NCBI GenBank assembly: GCA_963699015.1
Contig: CAVOSX010000004.1
Span: 205,089 to 269,088, forward strand
Length of the DNA stretch: 64,000 bases
Direction: 5' to 3'
From: PALSA-505 sp963699015
GTDB lineage: Bacteria > Actinomycetota > Actinomycetes > Streptosporangiales > Streptosporangiaceae
Shown piece after piece: positions 34,797 through 44,603 of the stretch; within the stretch, counting starts at the first letter, position 1, and each line of letters opens with the position of its first letter. The position numbers and the translations under genes are program-made. Under the pieces are notes generated by a model. It did not search any database, was not told the origin of the DNA, and worked only from the letters and a program-made list of their open reading frames with translations.

Positions 34797-36638
34797 TTAG
34801 CTGATCCGCCGGTAGCGCCATATCGACAGAGGGATGAACACGGCCAGCAGGCCGCCGATCCATGCCGCTGCCGCTCCCAGCGATGTCGTCGTGCCGTAGA
34901 GAGCGAGCGAGCGGGCGGCGTCGGCGGTGAGGGTGACGGGGCTGATCTTCGCGAATGCCTGCAGCCAGTGCGGCAGGGTCGAGACGGGCACGAACACCGA
35001 GCTGGCGAAGACGAGCGGGAAGATCACGACGAATCCGGCCGTCTGCGCCGCCTCGGCGCCCCGGACGGTGAGCGCCACGAAGGCGAAGATCCAGCTGAGG
35101 GCCAAGCCGAAGGCGGCGACGACGGCGATGCACGCGACCGCTCCGGCTACCCCGCCGTGGAAGCGGAACCCGACGGCGTAGCCGACGGCGATCATCAGCA
35201 CGATGATCGCGATGTTGCGGACGAGGTCGGCCGCGGTGCGGCCGGCGAGCACGGCCGAGCGGGCCACCGGCATCGACCGGAACCGGTCGATTACCCCGCG
35301 TTGCAGGTCTTCCGACAGGCCGACCGCGGTCTGTGAGGCGCGGAAGGTGACCGACTGGACGAGGATCCCGGGCAGCAGGAAGTTGACGTAGGTGACCCCG
35401 TGCGGCAGCGAGCGGCTGACCGCGCCGCCGAACACGTAGACGAACAGCAGCACGAAGATGACCGGCTGGATGGTGGAGAAGGTGAGCAGGTCCGGCTGGC
35501 GGATGAAGTGACGCAGGTTGCGGCCGGTGACCACGGCGGTGTCGGTGACGGCCGAGCGCACGGCCTGTAGTTGCGGGGGCCGCAGCCGCAGGGCCCGGCG
35601 GCGAGGCGCCGATGCGTTCGGCGGCTGCGGGGGCCGGGGGCGGTGCTGGGCCGGGGGGCTGGGTCCGCCGCCGTCCTCGCTGGGCGGGGCACCGGTCAGC
35701 TGCAGGAAGACATCGTCCAGCGTGGGCCTGCGCAGCCCGATGTCGCTGACGCCGATGTGCGCCTGGCGCAGCCCAGCGGCCGCCTCCTCGACCAGCTGCA
35801 GCCCGTTGCGCGGGGCCGGGAGGGTAAGCCGGTCCGGGCGCTCGTCCGGCTGAGGATCGCCGCAGCCCACCCCGGCGAGCACCGCCTGCGCCCGCTCGCG
35901 CTGTCCCGCGCTGGCCAGTTCCACCTCCAGGATCTGTCCGCCGACGCGGTCCTTGAGCTCGTTCCCGGTTCCCTCCGCGATCACCTTCCCGCGGTCGATA
36001 ACGGCAATCCGGTCGGCCAGCTGATCGGCTTCCTCCAGGTACTGGGTTGTCAGCAGGAGCGTCGTCCCGCCGCGCCGCAGCTCGCGCACGATGGCCCAGA
36101 TCTCGTTGCGGCTGCGCGGGTCCAGTCCCGTGGTCGGCTCATCGAGGAACAGCACCCGCGGCCGGGTCACCAGGCTCGAGGCGATGTCGAGCCGGCGGCG
36201 CATACCGCCCGAATAGGTCCGCGCCGACCGGTCAGCCGCCTCGGCCAGGTCGAACCGTTCCAGCAACTCGCCGGCACGACGGCTGGCCTCTGCCCGCGAC
36301 AGCTTGAACAGGCGGCCGAACATCTCCAGGTTCTCCCGCCCGGTCAAGAGCTCGTTGACCGCCGCGAACTGTCCCGTCAGGCCGATCACCTCGCGCACGG
36401 CGGCAGCCTCGCGCACCACGTCATGGCCGAGGACCTCCGCCCGCCCCGCATCGGGCGCCAGCAGCGTGGCCAGAATGCGGACCAGCGTGGTCTTGCCCGC
36501 CCCGTTGGGGCCCAGCAGGCCAAACACCATTCCCGCCGGGACCTCGAGCCCGGCACCGTCCAGCGCCACGGTCGCCCCGAAGCGCTTAACCACACCCTCG
36601 ACCCGCACCGCAGGCACCAAAGAAGCAACTCCGTTCAT
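34797..36638 (-). CDS. DrrA-DrrB-type fused ABC exporter (ATPase plus permease)
   Basis: An intact 613-aa half-transporter. The N-terminal ATPase has Walker A GPNGAGKT (43-50), the Q-loop TGQFAAVNELLTG, signature YSGGMRRRLDIASSL (from 142) and Walker B/D-loop VLFLDEPTTGLDP (162-174), with the DrrA-type C-terminal extension. A Pro-rich linker (about 324-355) joins it to an ABC-2 membrane domain with six helices, including FSTIQPVIFVLLFVYVFGGA and AAQTAGFVVIFPLVFASSVF. Separate drrA and drrB genes are more usual; fused forms are known. Family knowledge: ATP-driven export of antibiotics or lipids, functioning as a dimer in the cytoplasmic membrane. It has no biosynthetic genes around it, so a self-resistance role is not supported locally. 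Confidence 0.92.
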   Translation of the reverse strand: MNGVASLVPAVRVEGVVKRFGATVALDGAGLEVPAGMVFGLLGPNGAGKTTLVRILATLLAPDAGRAEVLGHDVVREAAAVREVIGLTGQFAAVNELLTGRENLEMFGRLFKLSRAEASRRAGELLERFDLAEAADRSARTYSGGMRRRLDIASSLVTRPRVLFLDEPTTGLDPRSRNEIWAIVRELRRGGTTLLLTTQYLEEADQLADRIAVIDRGKVIAEGTGNELKDRVGGQILEVELASAGQRERAQAVLAGVGCGDPQPDERPDRLTLPAPRNGLQLVEEAAAGLRQAHIGVSDIGLRRPTLDDVFLQLTGAPPSEDGGGPSPPAQHRPRPPQPPNASAPRRRALRLRPPQLQAVRSAVTDTAVVTGRNLRHFIRQPDLLTFSTIQPVIFVLLFVYVFGGAVSRSLPHGVTYVNFLLPGILVQSVTFRASQTAVGLSEDLQRGVIDRFRSMPVARSAVLAGRTAADLVRNIAIIVLMIAVGYAVGFRFHGGVAGAVACIAVVAAFGLALSWIFAFVALTVRGAEAAQTAGFVVIFPLVFASSVFVPVSTLPHWLQAFAKISPVTLTADAARSLALYGTTTSLGAAAAWIGGLLAVFIPLSIWRYRRIS

Positions 36639-36775
36639 TCCGCGACCTTAAAGGCGACCGGTGCGCTGGTTATCGGGAAGACTTCAACGAGATCGCCGCG
36701 ATGGATCTGGCCCTGGCCGATGGGATGCCGCCACCAGGCGTCGGCGCAGAGGAGCCTGAGCGCCCCGGCTCCGCG

Positions 36776-39566
36776 TTAAGCCCTTCGCGCGGAGGGTGCG
36801 AGCAGGCCCAGGGCGCGGGCGCGGTCTACCGCCTCGCGGCGGCTGTGGACGCCGAGCTTGCCATACAAGTGGCGCGTGTGGGTGCCGACGGTGTTCACCG
36901 AGAGGAACAGCTCGCCGGCGATCTCGGGTCCGGTGAGTTGGGTCGGCAGGTAGCGCAGCACCCGGATCTCGCTGTGGGTGAGCTGTTCATCCAGGCCGCG
37001 GCTGCGGGCCCATGCCACTTGGCTGCCGGGCCGCGGCGCGGACCTGTTCCCGGCGAGCAGGCCTTGGATTCTCGGCGATCACGGCGGCGTGGGCGGTGCC
37101 GTGCCGGGCATGGCGCTCGAGCAGGCCCGGCGCGGGGTGCAGCAGGAAAATTGTCAGCGCGCCGTCGGGTTCGGCGAGGTCGAGCGCGCGTTCCAGGGGC
37201 CGCCCGGCGGCGGCCGGGTCGCCGAGCGCGTCCCGGGCGATCGCCTCCAGCAGGAAAGCGTGAGCCAGCCCGATCCATGGAAGTACAGGGGGGGCGCCAT
37301 CGAGGACCGGGGCGAGCGCGGCGACCGCCGCCTGCGGGTCGTCTTGGGCGAGCCGCAGCACCGCGGTGGCGATGCGCGTCTCTGCGTGGTCCCGATCTTG
37401 GCCGCCGAGGTCGGCGAGGGCCTGCTCGGCGCCCGCGGTATCACCCAGGCGCACCAGGGCGTGCACCAGCAGCGCCCGTGCCCGGGGGACGGTGTAGTGC
37501 GAAGCGGCGAGCCGCCGGGCCAGCGGCTCGGCGGCCCGGAATGCGGCGAGCGCGTCGGCGTCCCTTCCGCGCGCCAGCTCAAGCAGCCCGCGCACGTAGC
37601 GGATGACGTGTCCGGTCGCTGGCTGGGCTTCGGCTGTGAGGGTGCGTTCGGCGCGCCGGACCCAGGGCTCGGCCTCGTCCAGTCTTCCCTGCCACGTCAG
37701 CATGGTTCCCAATACCATGCAGGCGGTGCCGGCGGCCGGGTCGCTGGCCCAGCCGTGTCGTTCGGCCATCTCGATCGCTTCCCGGCTGCGTTCATCAGCC
37801 TGCGCATACGACCGGAACATCTCGACCGCCGCCAGGTGCGCCAGGCCGGTGAACTCCAGAAACGGCCGCCCGATGCGGTGCGCCAGCGCGACGCCCCGCC
37901 CCAGGTGCCGCTCTGCCCCCTGGAACCGGCCTGTCCAGACCTCGGTGATGCCGAGGCTGATCAGCGCCCACGCGCGCAGGTCCTCGCCCAGGCCAAGCGG
38001 CGCCGCGTCCGGGTCCTCGGCCAGGACCTCCAGCCGCCGGACCTCCTTGGCCACCGCCGATAGATCGCCGCGCTGGCGGACTACCAGCAGCCGGACGATG
38101 CCGAGCAGCAGTTGCGCGTGGGCGCCCGGCACCGAGGCCGTTCCGCGCTCTGCCAGGCCCAGGTACCGCTCGGCCGCCGCCAGCGACCCGTACGCCAACT
38201 CGTCCGCCGCGACCACCGCCGCGAGCCCTGCATCGGCCGCTCGGACACCGGGCGGGAACCCGGCCAGCAAATCGTGGGTGGTGGCGGCCTGCCCGTCCAG
38301 GTGCAAGCCCGGCCAGTGATCGGCGAGCAACCCGGCAGCCAGGCCCCAGTCCCCTGCGGCCTGGGCGTGCCGGATCGCCTCCACCGAGTGCCCGTGCTCC
38401 GCGAGCCAGTCAGCAGCTGTTCGGTGCAGCGCGGCGACCTCATCCGACGCGGCGCGGCGCAGCTCCAGCTGCAGCAGCCCGGCGAACATCCGGTGGTAGC
38501 GGAACCAGGATCGCGACCCGTCCAGCGAGACCACGAACGCGTTCGCTTGCTCCAGATCCTGCAGGGCCCGCTCTCCGCCGTTGTGCCCGGTCAGCAGGTC
38601 GGCTAGCTCCCCGTTCACCCGCTCCAGGATGGAGGTGCGCAGCAGCAGCTGTCTGACTTCTTCAGACTGCCGGTCCAGCACCTCGTCCAGCAGGTATTCG
38701 GCCACCGTCCGCTCCGTACCGGAGAACCCGGCCGCGAACCGCGCCGGATCGGGGTGCCCGGCGAGCGACAGCGCAGCCAGCCGCAGCCCCGCTGCCCACC
38801 CCTCCGTCCGCTCACGCAAGCTCACCAGCACCGCATCGGGCAGCTGCACTCCCGCCACCGCGAACAGCGCCCGCGCCTCCGCCACGGTGAACCGCAGATC
38901 GGGCTCGCGGATCTCGGTCAGCTCGCCCTCCAGCCGCAGGCGGTGCAGTCCCAGCCGCAGGTCGTGCCGGGTCGCAAGGACGAGGCGCAGGTCCGGCGGC
39001 GCGCGCAACACCAGGAGCTCCAGCTGCCGCAGCGTGTCCGGGCCCAGCTCGTGCACGTCATCGATGACCAGCCAGATCCGGTCCGCCAGCGGCGCCAGAT
39101 CCGTCAGCAGCCGCTCCACGATCGCCCAGCCGTCCAGGTCCGGCGCCGCCGTCAGCGCCCGCACCAGCACCGCCCCCGGGGCCGTTTCGCGCAGCGCGCC
39201 GACCACCGACAGCCAGAAGCGCTGCGGATCCCGCTCCTCGTTATCCACCGGTACCAATGCGGCGTGCTGGGCCAGGCCAGCCTCGGCGATCCACGACCGC
39301 ATCAGCACCGTCTTCCCGCTCCCGGCCGGCGCCGATATCTGAGCGACGCGTTCCGCTTCGGCCAGCCGCCGGAACAGAGCGCAGCGAGACACGACTCCTC
39401 CTCTGATGGGAGGAGCAGCCGGAACATCAGGAGTTCCCGGCTCCTCGGCGGACGTCGTGGCGCCTCTTACCGGCCAGGGGCCAACTGAGACGTTGCCGGG
39501 CCCGTCAAGACGGACTCGGAAAGGTCCCAGCTGGCGCGGGATCAGGCTGGTGGCTAGCTCACTCAT
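36776..39566 (-). pseudogene. MalT/LAL-type LuxR regulator, one frameshift before the DNA-binding domain
   Basis: From ATG 39566 the frame gives an ATPase with Walker A APAGSGKT (about 79-86), Walker B-like IWLVIDDVHEL and the MalT-typical HRMFAGLLQLELRRAA. A long TPR superhelix follows. Near 37055 one extra A (GAG-A-ATC) shifts the frame. In the next frame AEIQGLLAGNRSAPRPGS leads into the LuxR helix-turn-helix (LTHSEIRVLRYLPTQLTGPE, LSVNTVGTHTRHLYGKLGV) ending at 36776. As written, the 859-aa product would lack DNA binding; corrected length is about 930 aa. It is divergent from the LAL gene at 39990. Confidence 0.85.
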
Positions 39567-39989
39567 GCCGCCGGTCCCCGGTCGGCCGGCCGGTCACCGA
39601 GATCGGCTGGTTTGTCATGCTCGTGCCCGTCTGGCTAGGAGGGAGACCGGACTCCGCCCATCCTGCGGACGCACATGGCGCCGTGTCTTGGGTCAACTGA
39701 CCCCGCCCTGCCGCAACGCAGCTCAGCGAGTGACCCGAGCCGCCAGATTCCAGGCCACGCCCGGACCAAGGTCGGCGCTCGCCGGCCCAGGCGTCCGGTC
39801 AGGGGTGGACCCTGTGAGCTGGGCCCGAGGCAGATTGGTCAGAGGATCGTGAACGTGCTGCTGGCGGTGAAAGCGTCCATGCCCGCGGCTGCCAGCACGC
39901 GGTGAGGTTATCCGGGGAAGCGGTGGCTTGCCGCGGCACGTCCGGGTCGCCCAGACTGCGGGGGTGACCCTTGCCTGGGGCGTCCGCTG
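39567..39989. other. divergent promoter region between two LAL regulators
   Basis: About 420 bp between two oppositely oriented large regulators. No gene is visible. Promoters for both must lie here, but I cannot assign boxes. Confidence 0.45.
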
Positions 39990-42716
39990 ATGGCGTCAGA
40001 GCTGATCGGGCGGGACTCGGAGATTGCCGCGGTGGAGCTGCTGCTCGCCGGCATCGGCGACGGCGGCGGGTCGTTGCTGGTGCTCGGCGATCCCGGGATC
40101 GGGAAGTCGGCGCTGGCGGCGATGGCCAGGCGACGCGCGGCCGATCGCGGGATGCGGGTGCTGACCTGCGCGGGTGTCCCGGGCGAGGCGCATCTGTCGT
40201 TTGCCGGGCTGCACCAGCTGCTGCGGCCGGTGCTGGCGGAAGCCGGCGGACTGCCGCGCGGGCAGCGGAATGCGCTGCGCACTGCCCTGGGGGTGAGCGA
40301 CGGGGTGGCTCCGGCCATGCCGCTGGTAGGGCTGGCGACGCTGGAGCTGCTGGCGGCCGGAGCCGGGCAGGCGCCGGTCCTGGTGATCGCCGAGGACGTG
40401 CACTGGCTGGACTCCTCCACGTGCGAGGTGCTGGCATTTGTGAGCCGCCGGCTGGGCGCGGACCCGGTTGGGCTGGTAGGCACCGCCCGCGAAGCCGAGC
40501 TGGATGACAACCCGATGGCCGCTGCCGGGCTGGCGGAGCTGCGGCTCGGCCCGCTGGACCCGGCGGCCGCGGCCGCGTTGCTGGACGCGCATGCAGGGCT
40601 GGATCCGGTGGTCCGCCAGCAGGTGCTGGCGGAGGCGGCCGGGAACCCGCTGGCCCTGGTGGAGCTGCCGGCGGCAGCCGGCCAGCGCGAGAGCCGTGAG
40701 GCTCTGAACGGGTGGATTCCGCTGACCAGGCGCCTGGAGCAGGCGTTCGCGTCCCGGTTGCCGGGACTGCCGGCGGCGACTTTCAGCGCGTTGCTGGCGG
40801 CGGGGCTGAACGACGGGGACGCGCTGGCAGAGGTGCTGGCCGCGGCGAGCTTGGCGGCCGGGCAGGTGTCGGTGGCGGATTCGACGCCCGCGTTGGCGGC
40901 GGGGCTGGCCGAGGTGGACGAGCAGAGCGTGCGGTTCCGGCATCCGCTGGTGCGGTCGGCGGTGTGCGAGGCGGCCGGGCCGGCTGCGCGGCAGGCCATG
41001 CACCGGGCCCTGGCGGAGGTGCTCGCGGGTCTGCCGGACCGTCACGTGTGGCACTTGGCGGCGGCGAGTGCGGGACCGGATGAGGAGGTGGCGTCGGGGC
41101 TGGAGGCGGCCGCGGACCGGGCACTGCGCCGCGGGGCGATCGCGGAACAGGCTGCGGCGCTGGCCGCCGCGGCCCGGCTGAGCCCGGGCCCGGCCCGGCG
41201 CGGGCAGCGGCTGATCAGCGCCGCGTGGGCGTTCTGCGACCTAGGCCGGCCGCAGACGGTGCTACGGCTGCTGGATGAGGCGGAGTCGCTGGATCTCGCA
41301 CCGGGGGACCGGCTCCGGCTGTCCTGGGCCCGCGAGTCCACGGGCGCGGCCACCCGGTCCGGCGCCCGGCCGCTGGCCGCGCTGGCCGGCCTGGCCGACC
41401 AGATGCGCCAGAACGGCGACGCCGACCAGGCGCTGCTCACGCTCGTGAACGTGGCGCTGCGGTGCTGGTGGTCGAACCCAGACGGGCGGACCAGGCAGCG
41501 GATGACCGCGGTAGCCGAGGCCATGCCGGTCGCCGGCGACGATCCACGGCTGCTGTATGTCCTGGCCCTGTGCGACCCGGCCGGGCACGGCGCGGCGGTC
41601 CTGGCGCGGCTGGGCCGGCACCAGCCCGGCTCGGACCCCAATCAGGACTACCTGCTGGGCTCCGCCGCCGGGGCCGTGGGAGCCTGCGAGCAGGCGGTCG
41701 CGTTTCACGCCGCGGCGGCGGCCGGGCTGCGGGTCCGCGGCTGGCTGGGCCTGCTCGGTGAGGTGCTGCTCAGCCAGGGGTGGCATGCGCTGCTACTCGG
41801 CCAGGCGGGCCTGGCCGGGCCGGCCGCCGAAGAAGCCACCCGGCTGCTGGCCGAAACCGGCAGGCCGTTGTGGGCGGCCTGCGGTCAGCTCGCCCAGGCG
41901 GTGCTGGCCGGCCGGCGCGGCGACAGCGCCACCGCCACCGAACTTGCTGCCCGGGCCGAGCGGGTCATGCTGATGGGGGGACTGCCCCCGCTGCTGGCCC
42001 TGGTCCAGCTCGCCCGGGGGACCGCGGCGCTCGGCGCCGGCCGTAACGATGAGGCCTACGAGCAGCTGGCCCGGATCTTCGACCCGCGCGACGCCGCCTA
42101 CCACCCGCACCTGCGAGCCTGGGCCCTGGTCGACCTGGCCGAGGCCGCCGGCGGCGGCTATCAAGACGCGGCCCGCCGCCATCACGCCGAGCTCATCCCC
42201 GAGGCGGCCGCGACCGGCTCCCCCCTGCTACGCGTCAGCCTGGCAGTGGCGGCACCGATGCTGGCCGCCGGCGACCCACAGGCACTGTTTGCCGCTGCCT
42301 TCGACACCGGCCTGGCGGCCTGGCCGCTGCACCGCGCCCGGCTGCAGCTCGCCTACGGCATGTGGCTGCGCCGCCGCCAGCAGGCCGGCGACTCCCGCGC
42401 GCCGCTGCGCGCCGCGAGAGATACGTTCGACGCGCTCGGCGCCGACGCCTGGGCCGAGCGCGCCCGCCAAGAGCTGCGCGCCGCCGGCGAGCGCAGCGGC
42501 CAGCCAGCGCCGCGGGCGCTGGACCTGCTAGCCCCGCAAGAGCTGCAAATCTCGCGGCTAGCCGCGGAAGGGCTGAGCAACCGGGAAATCGGCCAGCAGC
42601 TCTACCTATCGCATCGCACCGTCCGCAACCACCTGTACCGGATCTTCCCGAAGCTGGGCATCACTTCCCGCGCCGAGCTGGCAGCCGTGGTAGGCGCTGC
42701 TCCAGATCCGGTGTAG
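39990..42716 (+). CDS. LAL-family LuxR-type transcriptional regulator (908 aa)
   Basis: ATG 39990, intact. Walker A GDPGIGKS is at 33-40 and a Walker B-like VLVIAEDVHWLD near 130-141. The family block LSFAGLHQLLRPVL lies between them. The middle is a long Ala-rich helical superhelix, and the C-terminal LuxR helix-turn-helix is at about 846-900 (LAPQELQISRLAAEGLSNRE; LSHRTVRNHLYRIFPKLGI). Length is normal. It differs clearly from the 7781-10576 paralogue in the sensor half, so a different signal is likely. The neighbour upstream is a divergent, frameshifted MalT-like regulator. Confidence 0.92.
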   Translation: MASELIGRDSEIAAVELLLAGIGDGGGSLLVLGDPGIGKSALAAMARRRAADRGMRVLTCAGVPGEAHLSFAGLHQLLRPVLAEAGGLPRGQRNALRTALGVSDGVAPAMPLVGLATLELLAAGAGQAPVLVIAEDVHWLDSSTCEVLAFVSRRLGADPVGLVGTAREAELDDNPMAAAGLAELRLGPLDPAAAAALLDAHAGLDPVVRQQVLAEAAGNPLALVELPAAAGQRESREALNGWIPLTRRLEQAFASRLPGLPAATFSALLAAGLNDGDALAEVLAAASLAAGQVSVADSTPALAAGLAEVDEQSVRFRHPLVRSAVCEAAGPAARQAMHRALAEVLAGLPDRHVWHLAAASAGPDEEVASGLEAAADRALRRGAIAEQAAALAAAARLSPGPARRGQRLISAAWAFCDLGRPQTVLRLLDEAESLDLAPGDRLRLSWARESTGAATRSGARPLAALAGLADQMRQNGDADQALLTLVNVALRCWWSNPDGRTRQRMTAVAEAMPVAGDDPRLLYVLALCDPAGHGAAVLARLGRHQPGSDPNQDYLLGSAAGAVGACEQAVAFHAAAAAGLRVRGWLGLLGEVLLSQGWHALLLGQAGLAGPAAEEATRLLAETGRPLWAACGQLAQAVLAGRRGDSATATELAARAERVMLMGGLPPLLALVQLARGTAALGAGRNDEAYEQLARIFDPRDAAYHPHLRAWALVDLAEAAGGGYQDAARRHHAELIPEAAATGSPLLRVSLAVAAPMLAAGDPQALFAAAFDTGLAAWPLHRARLQLAYGMWLRRRQQAGDSRAPLRAARDTFDALGADAWAERARQELRAAGERSGQPAPRALDLLAPQELQISRLAAEGLSNREIGQQLYLSHRTVRNHLYRIFPKLGITSRAELAAVVGAAPDPV

Positions 42717-42771
42717 GTCGCTAGGCTCTGACGTTTCGTAAATCCTTCGTAATAGTGTCCGGTCAGGGATA

Positions 42772-42936
42772 ATCCACATCAACAATCAGGGCATCGGCGA
42801 TGAGCCCATGGCCCCCTTCGGCGGCGTGAAGAACTCTGGCTACGGCAAGTTCGGCGGCACGGCCGGCATCGAGTCGTTCACCAAGCAGCGCTGGGTCACG
42901 ATCCGGCACAGCGGCCGCCCCGCCTACCCCTTCTAG
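42772..42936 (+). pseudogene. aldehyde dehydrogenase C-terminal fragment
   Basis: About 55 codons read IHINNQGIGDEPMAPFGGVK, NSGYGKFGGTAGIESFTKQR, then WVTIRH, and stop at TAG 42934-42936. This is the C-terminal end of an ALDH (the PFGGVKxSGYG and EsFTxxrWV blocks). Everything upstream, including the catalytic Cys and Glu, is missing. It is a relic behind the LAL gene. Confidence 0.8.
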
Positions 42937-43247
42937 GGAGACCCCGGTAGCGCTTTGCTAGGTCGTTTCGGGCGTGCGCCTGGCCTGTTTGCAGTGTCAC
43001 GCAGAGATGACCCCTCCGGAGATCGCGGAGGCACGGCCCCGGCTGGCGGTGTTCACCACGGAGATGCCCGGCGACTTGCCGCGCAAGGATCAGCGCGCAG
43101 TGCCACCCTGCTGCGCACCTCATCTCGTGGCCACCCGCCCACCATCAGAGAAGGCAAAGTCCTCGAAACCCGACTCGCCCCCATGGTCATCCCCCGTGGC
43201 GGCCGTGTCGGTCCATGTCCGTCAGCGACCAGCGTTAGCATCAGCCC
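42937..43247. other. no assignable gene
   Basis: A GTG-initiated frame at 42974 opens with RLACLQCHAEMTPPEIAEAR, which looks like protein and has a CxxCH, but it degenerates within about 45 codons. I do not assign it. Confidence 0.3.
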
Positions 43248-43377
43248 TGTGACACCCAGCCGACTGACCCGGCACCCGGCCCGGAGGCTGCGCGTCGGCC
43301 GGTACAGGGTGGTTTATGAGAGCGGTGATGACGTGATCTCGGTCCGCCGGATCGACCGCGTCAGCCCAGGGCGGTAG
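43248..43377 (+). pseudogene. RelE/ParE-type toxin C-terminal remnant
   Basis: From a GTG at 43248 the frame gives RRLRVGRYRVVYESGDDVIS, then VRRIDRV, and stops at 43377. The core LRVGRYRVVYE is the central strand-turn of RelE/ParE toxins. The N-terminal helical half is absent and no antitoxin is adjacent. It may also be the end of a longer decayed gene. Confidence 0.5.
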
Positions 43378-43468
43378 CTGTCGCCCTGGCCAGCGACCCA
43401 GCTCACGGCTGCAGGAGGGATGCCTGGGCCGATTCCTGTCTACGGTGCGGCCAGCGCGCTCGACCGAT

Positions 43469-44530
43469 TCAACCTTGTGCCGCAATGCGCCGGTCACGCC
43501 CGGACGATGGTCGATCTTGATGACCAGGCTCACCCGGGGCGCGGTCTCGTCGACCTTCATCATGCACGCCTTGCTGGTGAACATGGCGTTGGTCTCGTTC
43601 GGCAGGCCGCTGTGCCGGGTTATCCGAGGCTGGCCTGAATAATGCGTTGGGTTGGGGCGTTCGGGCGCCGGCGCGGGTGGCGCCGATTCCGGCGATGACC
43701 ACGAACAGGATGCCGGCGGTGGCTGCCGCGCCCGGGATCTGCCCGAGGATGAGCAGGCCGGCCAGCAGCGCAATGGCGGGTTCCAGGCTCATCAGGGTGC
43801 CGAAGGCCCCGGCGGTGAGGCGCCGCAGGGCGAGGAGTTCCAGGCTGAACGGCAGCACGGGATGCAGCGCGGCCAGCGCCAGCATGGCGACAAGCAGCGG
43901 CCAGGTTACCCCGTGCAGCCCGGAGGAACCGGCGGCAGCCAGCGCCACCATGCCGGCGACCGGCATGGAGACGGCCAGCCCGCTCAGGCCGGTGACCCGG
44001 TCGCCGACGTGCTGGGTCAGCAGGATGTAGGTGCCCCAGCAGGCCGCGGCGCCCAGCGCGAAGCCGAGGCCAGCGGGGTCGATGCCACCGGTCCAGGGCC
44101 GGGTCAGCAGCACCACGCCTGTTGCGGCCAGGACCGCCCAGCGCCTGCGCCCGCCGCCGGGCCCGAGCACCGAGACCGTGAGCGGCCCGAGGAACTCCAG
44201 CGCGCTGGCGGTGCCGAGCGGGATGCGCGCGATCGCGAGCATGAACAGCATCATCAGGCCCGCGGTCACGACGCCCAGGAGGCCGCAGGCCAGCAGGTCC
44301 TTGCCAGTGAAGTCGCTGGGGCGGGGCCGGACCAGGATCGGCAGCAGGACGCCGGCAAAGGCCAGCCGCAGTCCGGCGATGCCCAGCGGGCCGAGCTGAT
44401 CCAGCAGGTGCGCCGACAGGGCCAGCCCGAGCTGGACGCAGGACATGGAGCCAACCGCCATCACAGCTCCGCTCCCCGCGCCGCGCAGCCGGGCGCCCAG
44501 CAGGCGGGGCGCGGGCGCGAGCTGGCTCAT
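43469..44530 (-). CDS. EamA/RhtA-type DMT exporter
   Basis: ATG 44530. About ten hydrophobic helices make two EamA repeats (GSMSCVQLGLALSAHLLDQL; LGPLGIAGLRLAFAGVLLPI; LGFALGAAACWGTYILLTQH; LPFSLELLALRRLTAGAFGT; LMSLEPAIALLAGLLILGQI). The set resembles RhtA-like threonine/homoserine exporters. The transporter ends near residue 297 (IAGIGATRAGARTP). The last 55 residues are charged and unlike the family, and the neighbouring frame stops soon after TQRIIQASLG, so one indel near 43650 may have moved the stop. It is divergent from a LysR regulator of the ArgP/LysG type, the classical pairing for amino-acid export. Confidence 0.82.
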   Translation of the reverse strand: MSQLAPAPRLLGARLRGAGSGAVMAVGSMSCVQLGLALSAHLLDQLGPLGIAGLRLAFAGVLLPILVRPRPSDFTGKDLLACGLLGVVTAGLMMLFMLAIARIPLGTASALEFLGPLTVSVLGPGGGRRRWAVLAATGVVLLTRPWTGGIDPAGLGFALGAAACWGTYILLTQHVGDRVTGLSGLAVSMPVAGMVALAAAGSSGLHGVTWPLLVAMLALAALHPVLPFSLELLALRRLTAGAFGTLMSLEPAIALLAGLLILGQIPGAAATAGILFVVIAGIGATRAGARTPQPNALFRPASDNPAQRPAERDQRHVHQQGVHDEGRRDRAPGEPGHQDRPSSGRDRRIAAQG

Positions 44531-44603
44531 GACGCGACGCTAATGACCGTCGTACCTTCAGTCCAGCTAATGTTTCTGCATTACGGTTAGCTAAACTTAT
44601 GTT
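44531..44603. promoter_or_regulatory. shared divergent promoter/operator of the EamA-LysR pair
   Basis: The 73-bp gap holds GCTAA three times (44539, 44566, 44590), the last within the palindrome TTAGCTAA (44587-44594). TAAACT at 44592-44597 sits six bases before the lysR GTG, which fits a -10 box of a leaderless message. The spacing and AT-rich palindromes are typical of LysR binding sites controlling both genes. Confidence 0.55.

Noticed and set aside
34797..36638. DrrAB fusion as part of an antibiotic biosynthetic cluster
   Set aside because: No PKS, NRPS, terpene or tailoring genes lie nearby; flanks are toxin-antitoxin and LuxR regulators.
43652..44590. 312-aa rightward frame
   Set aside because: Antisense shadow of the EamA exporter; Gln/Gly/Arg-rich with no motif.
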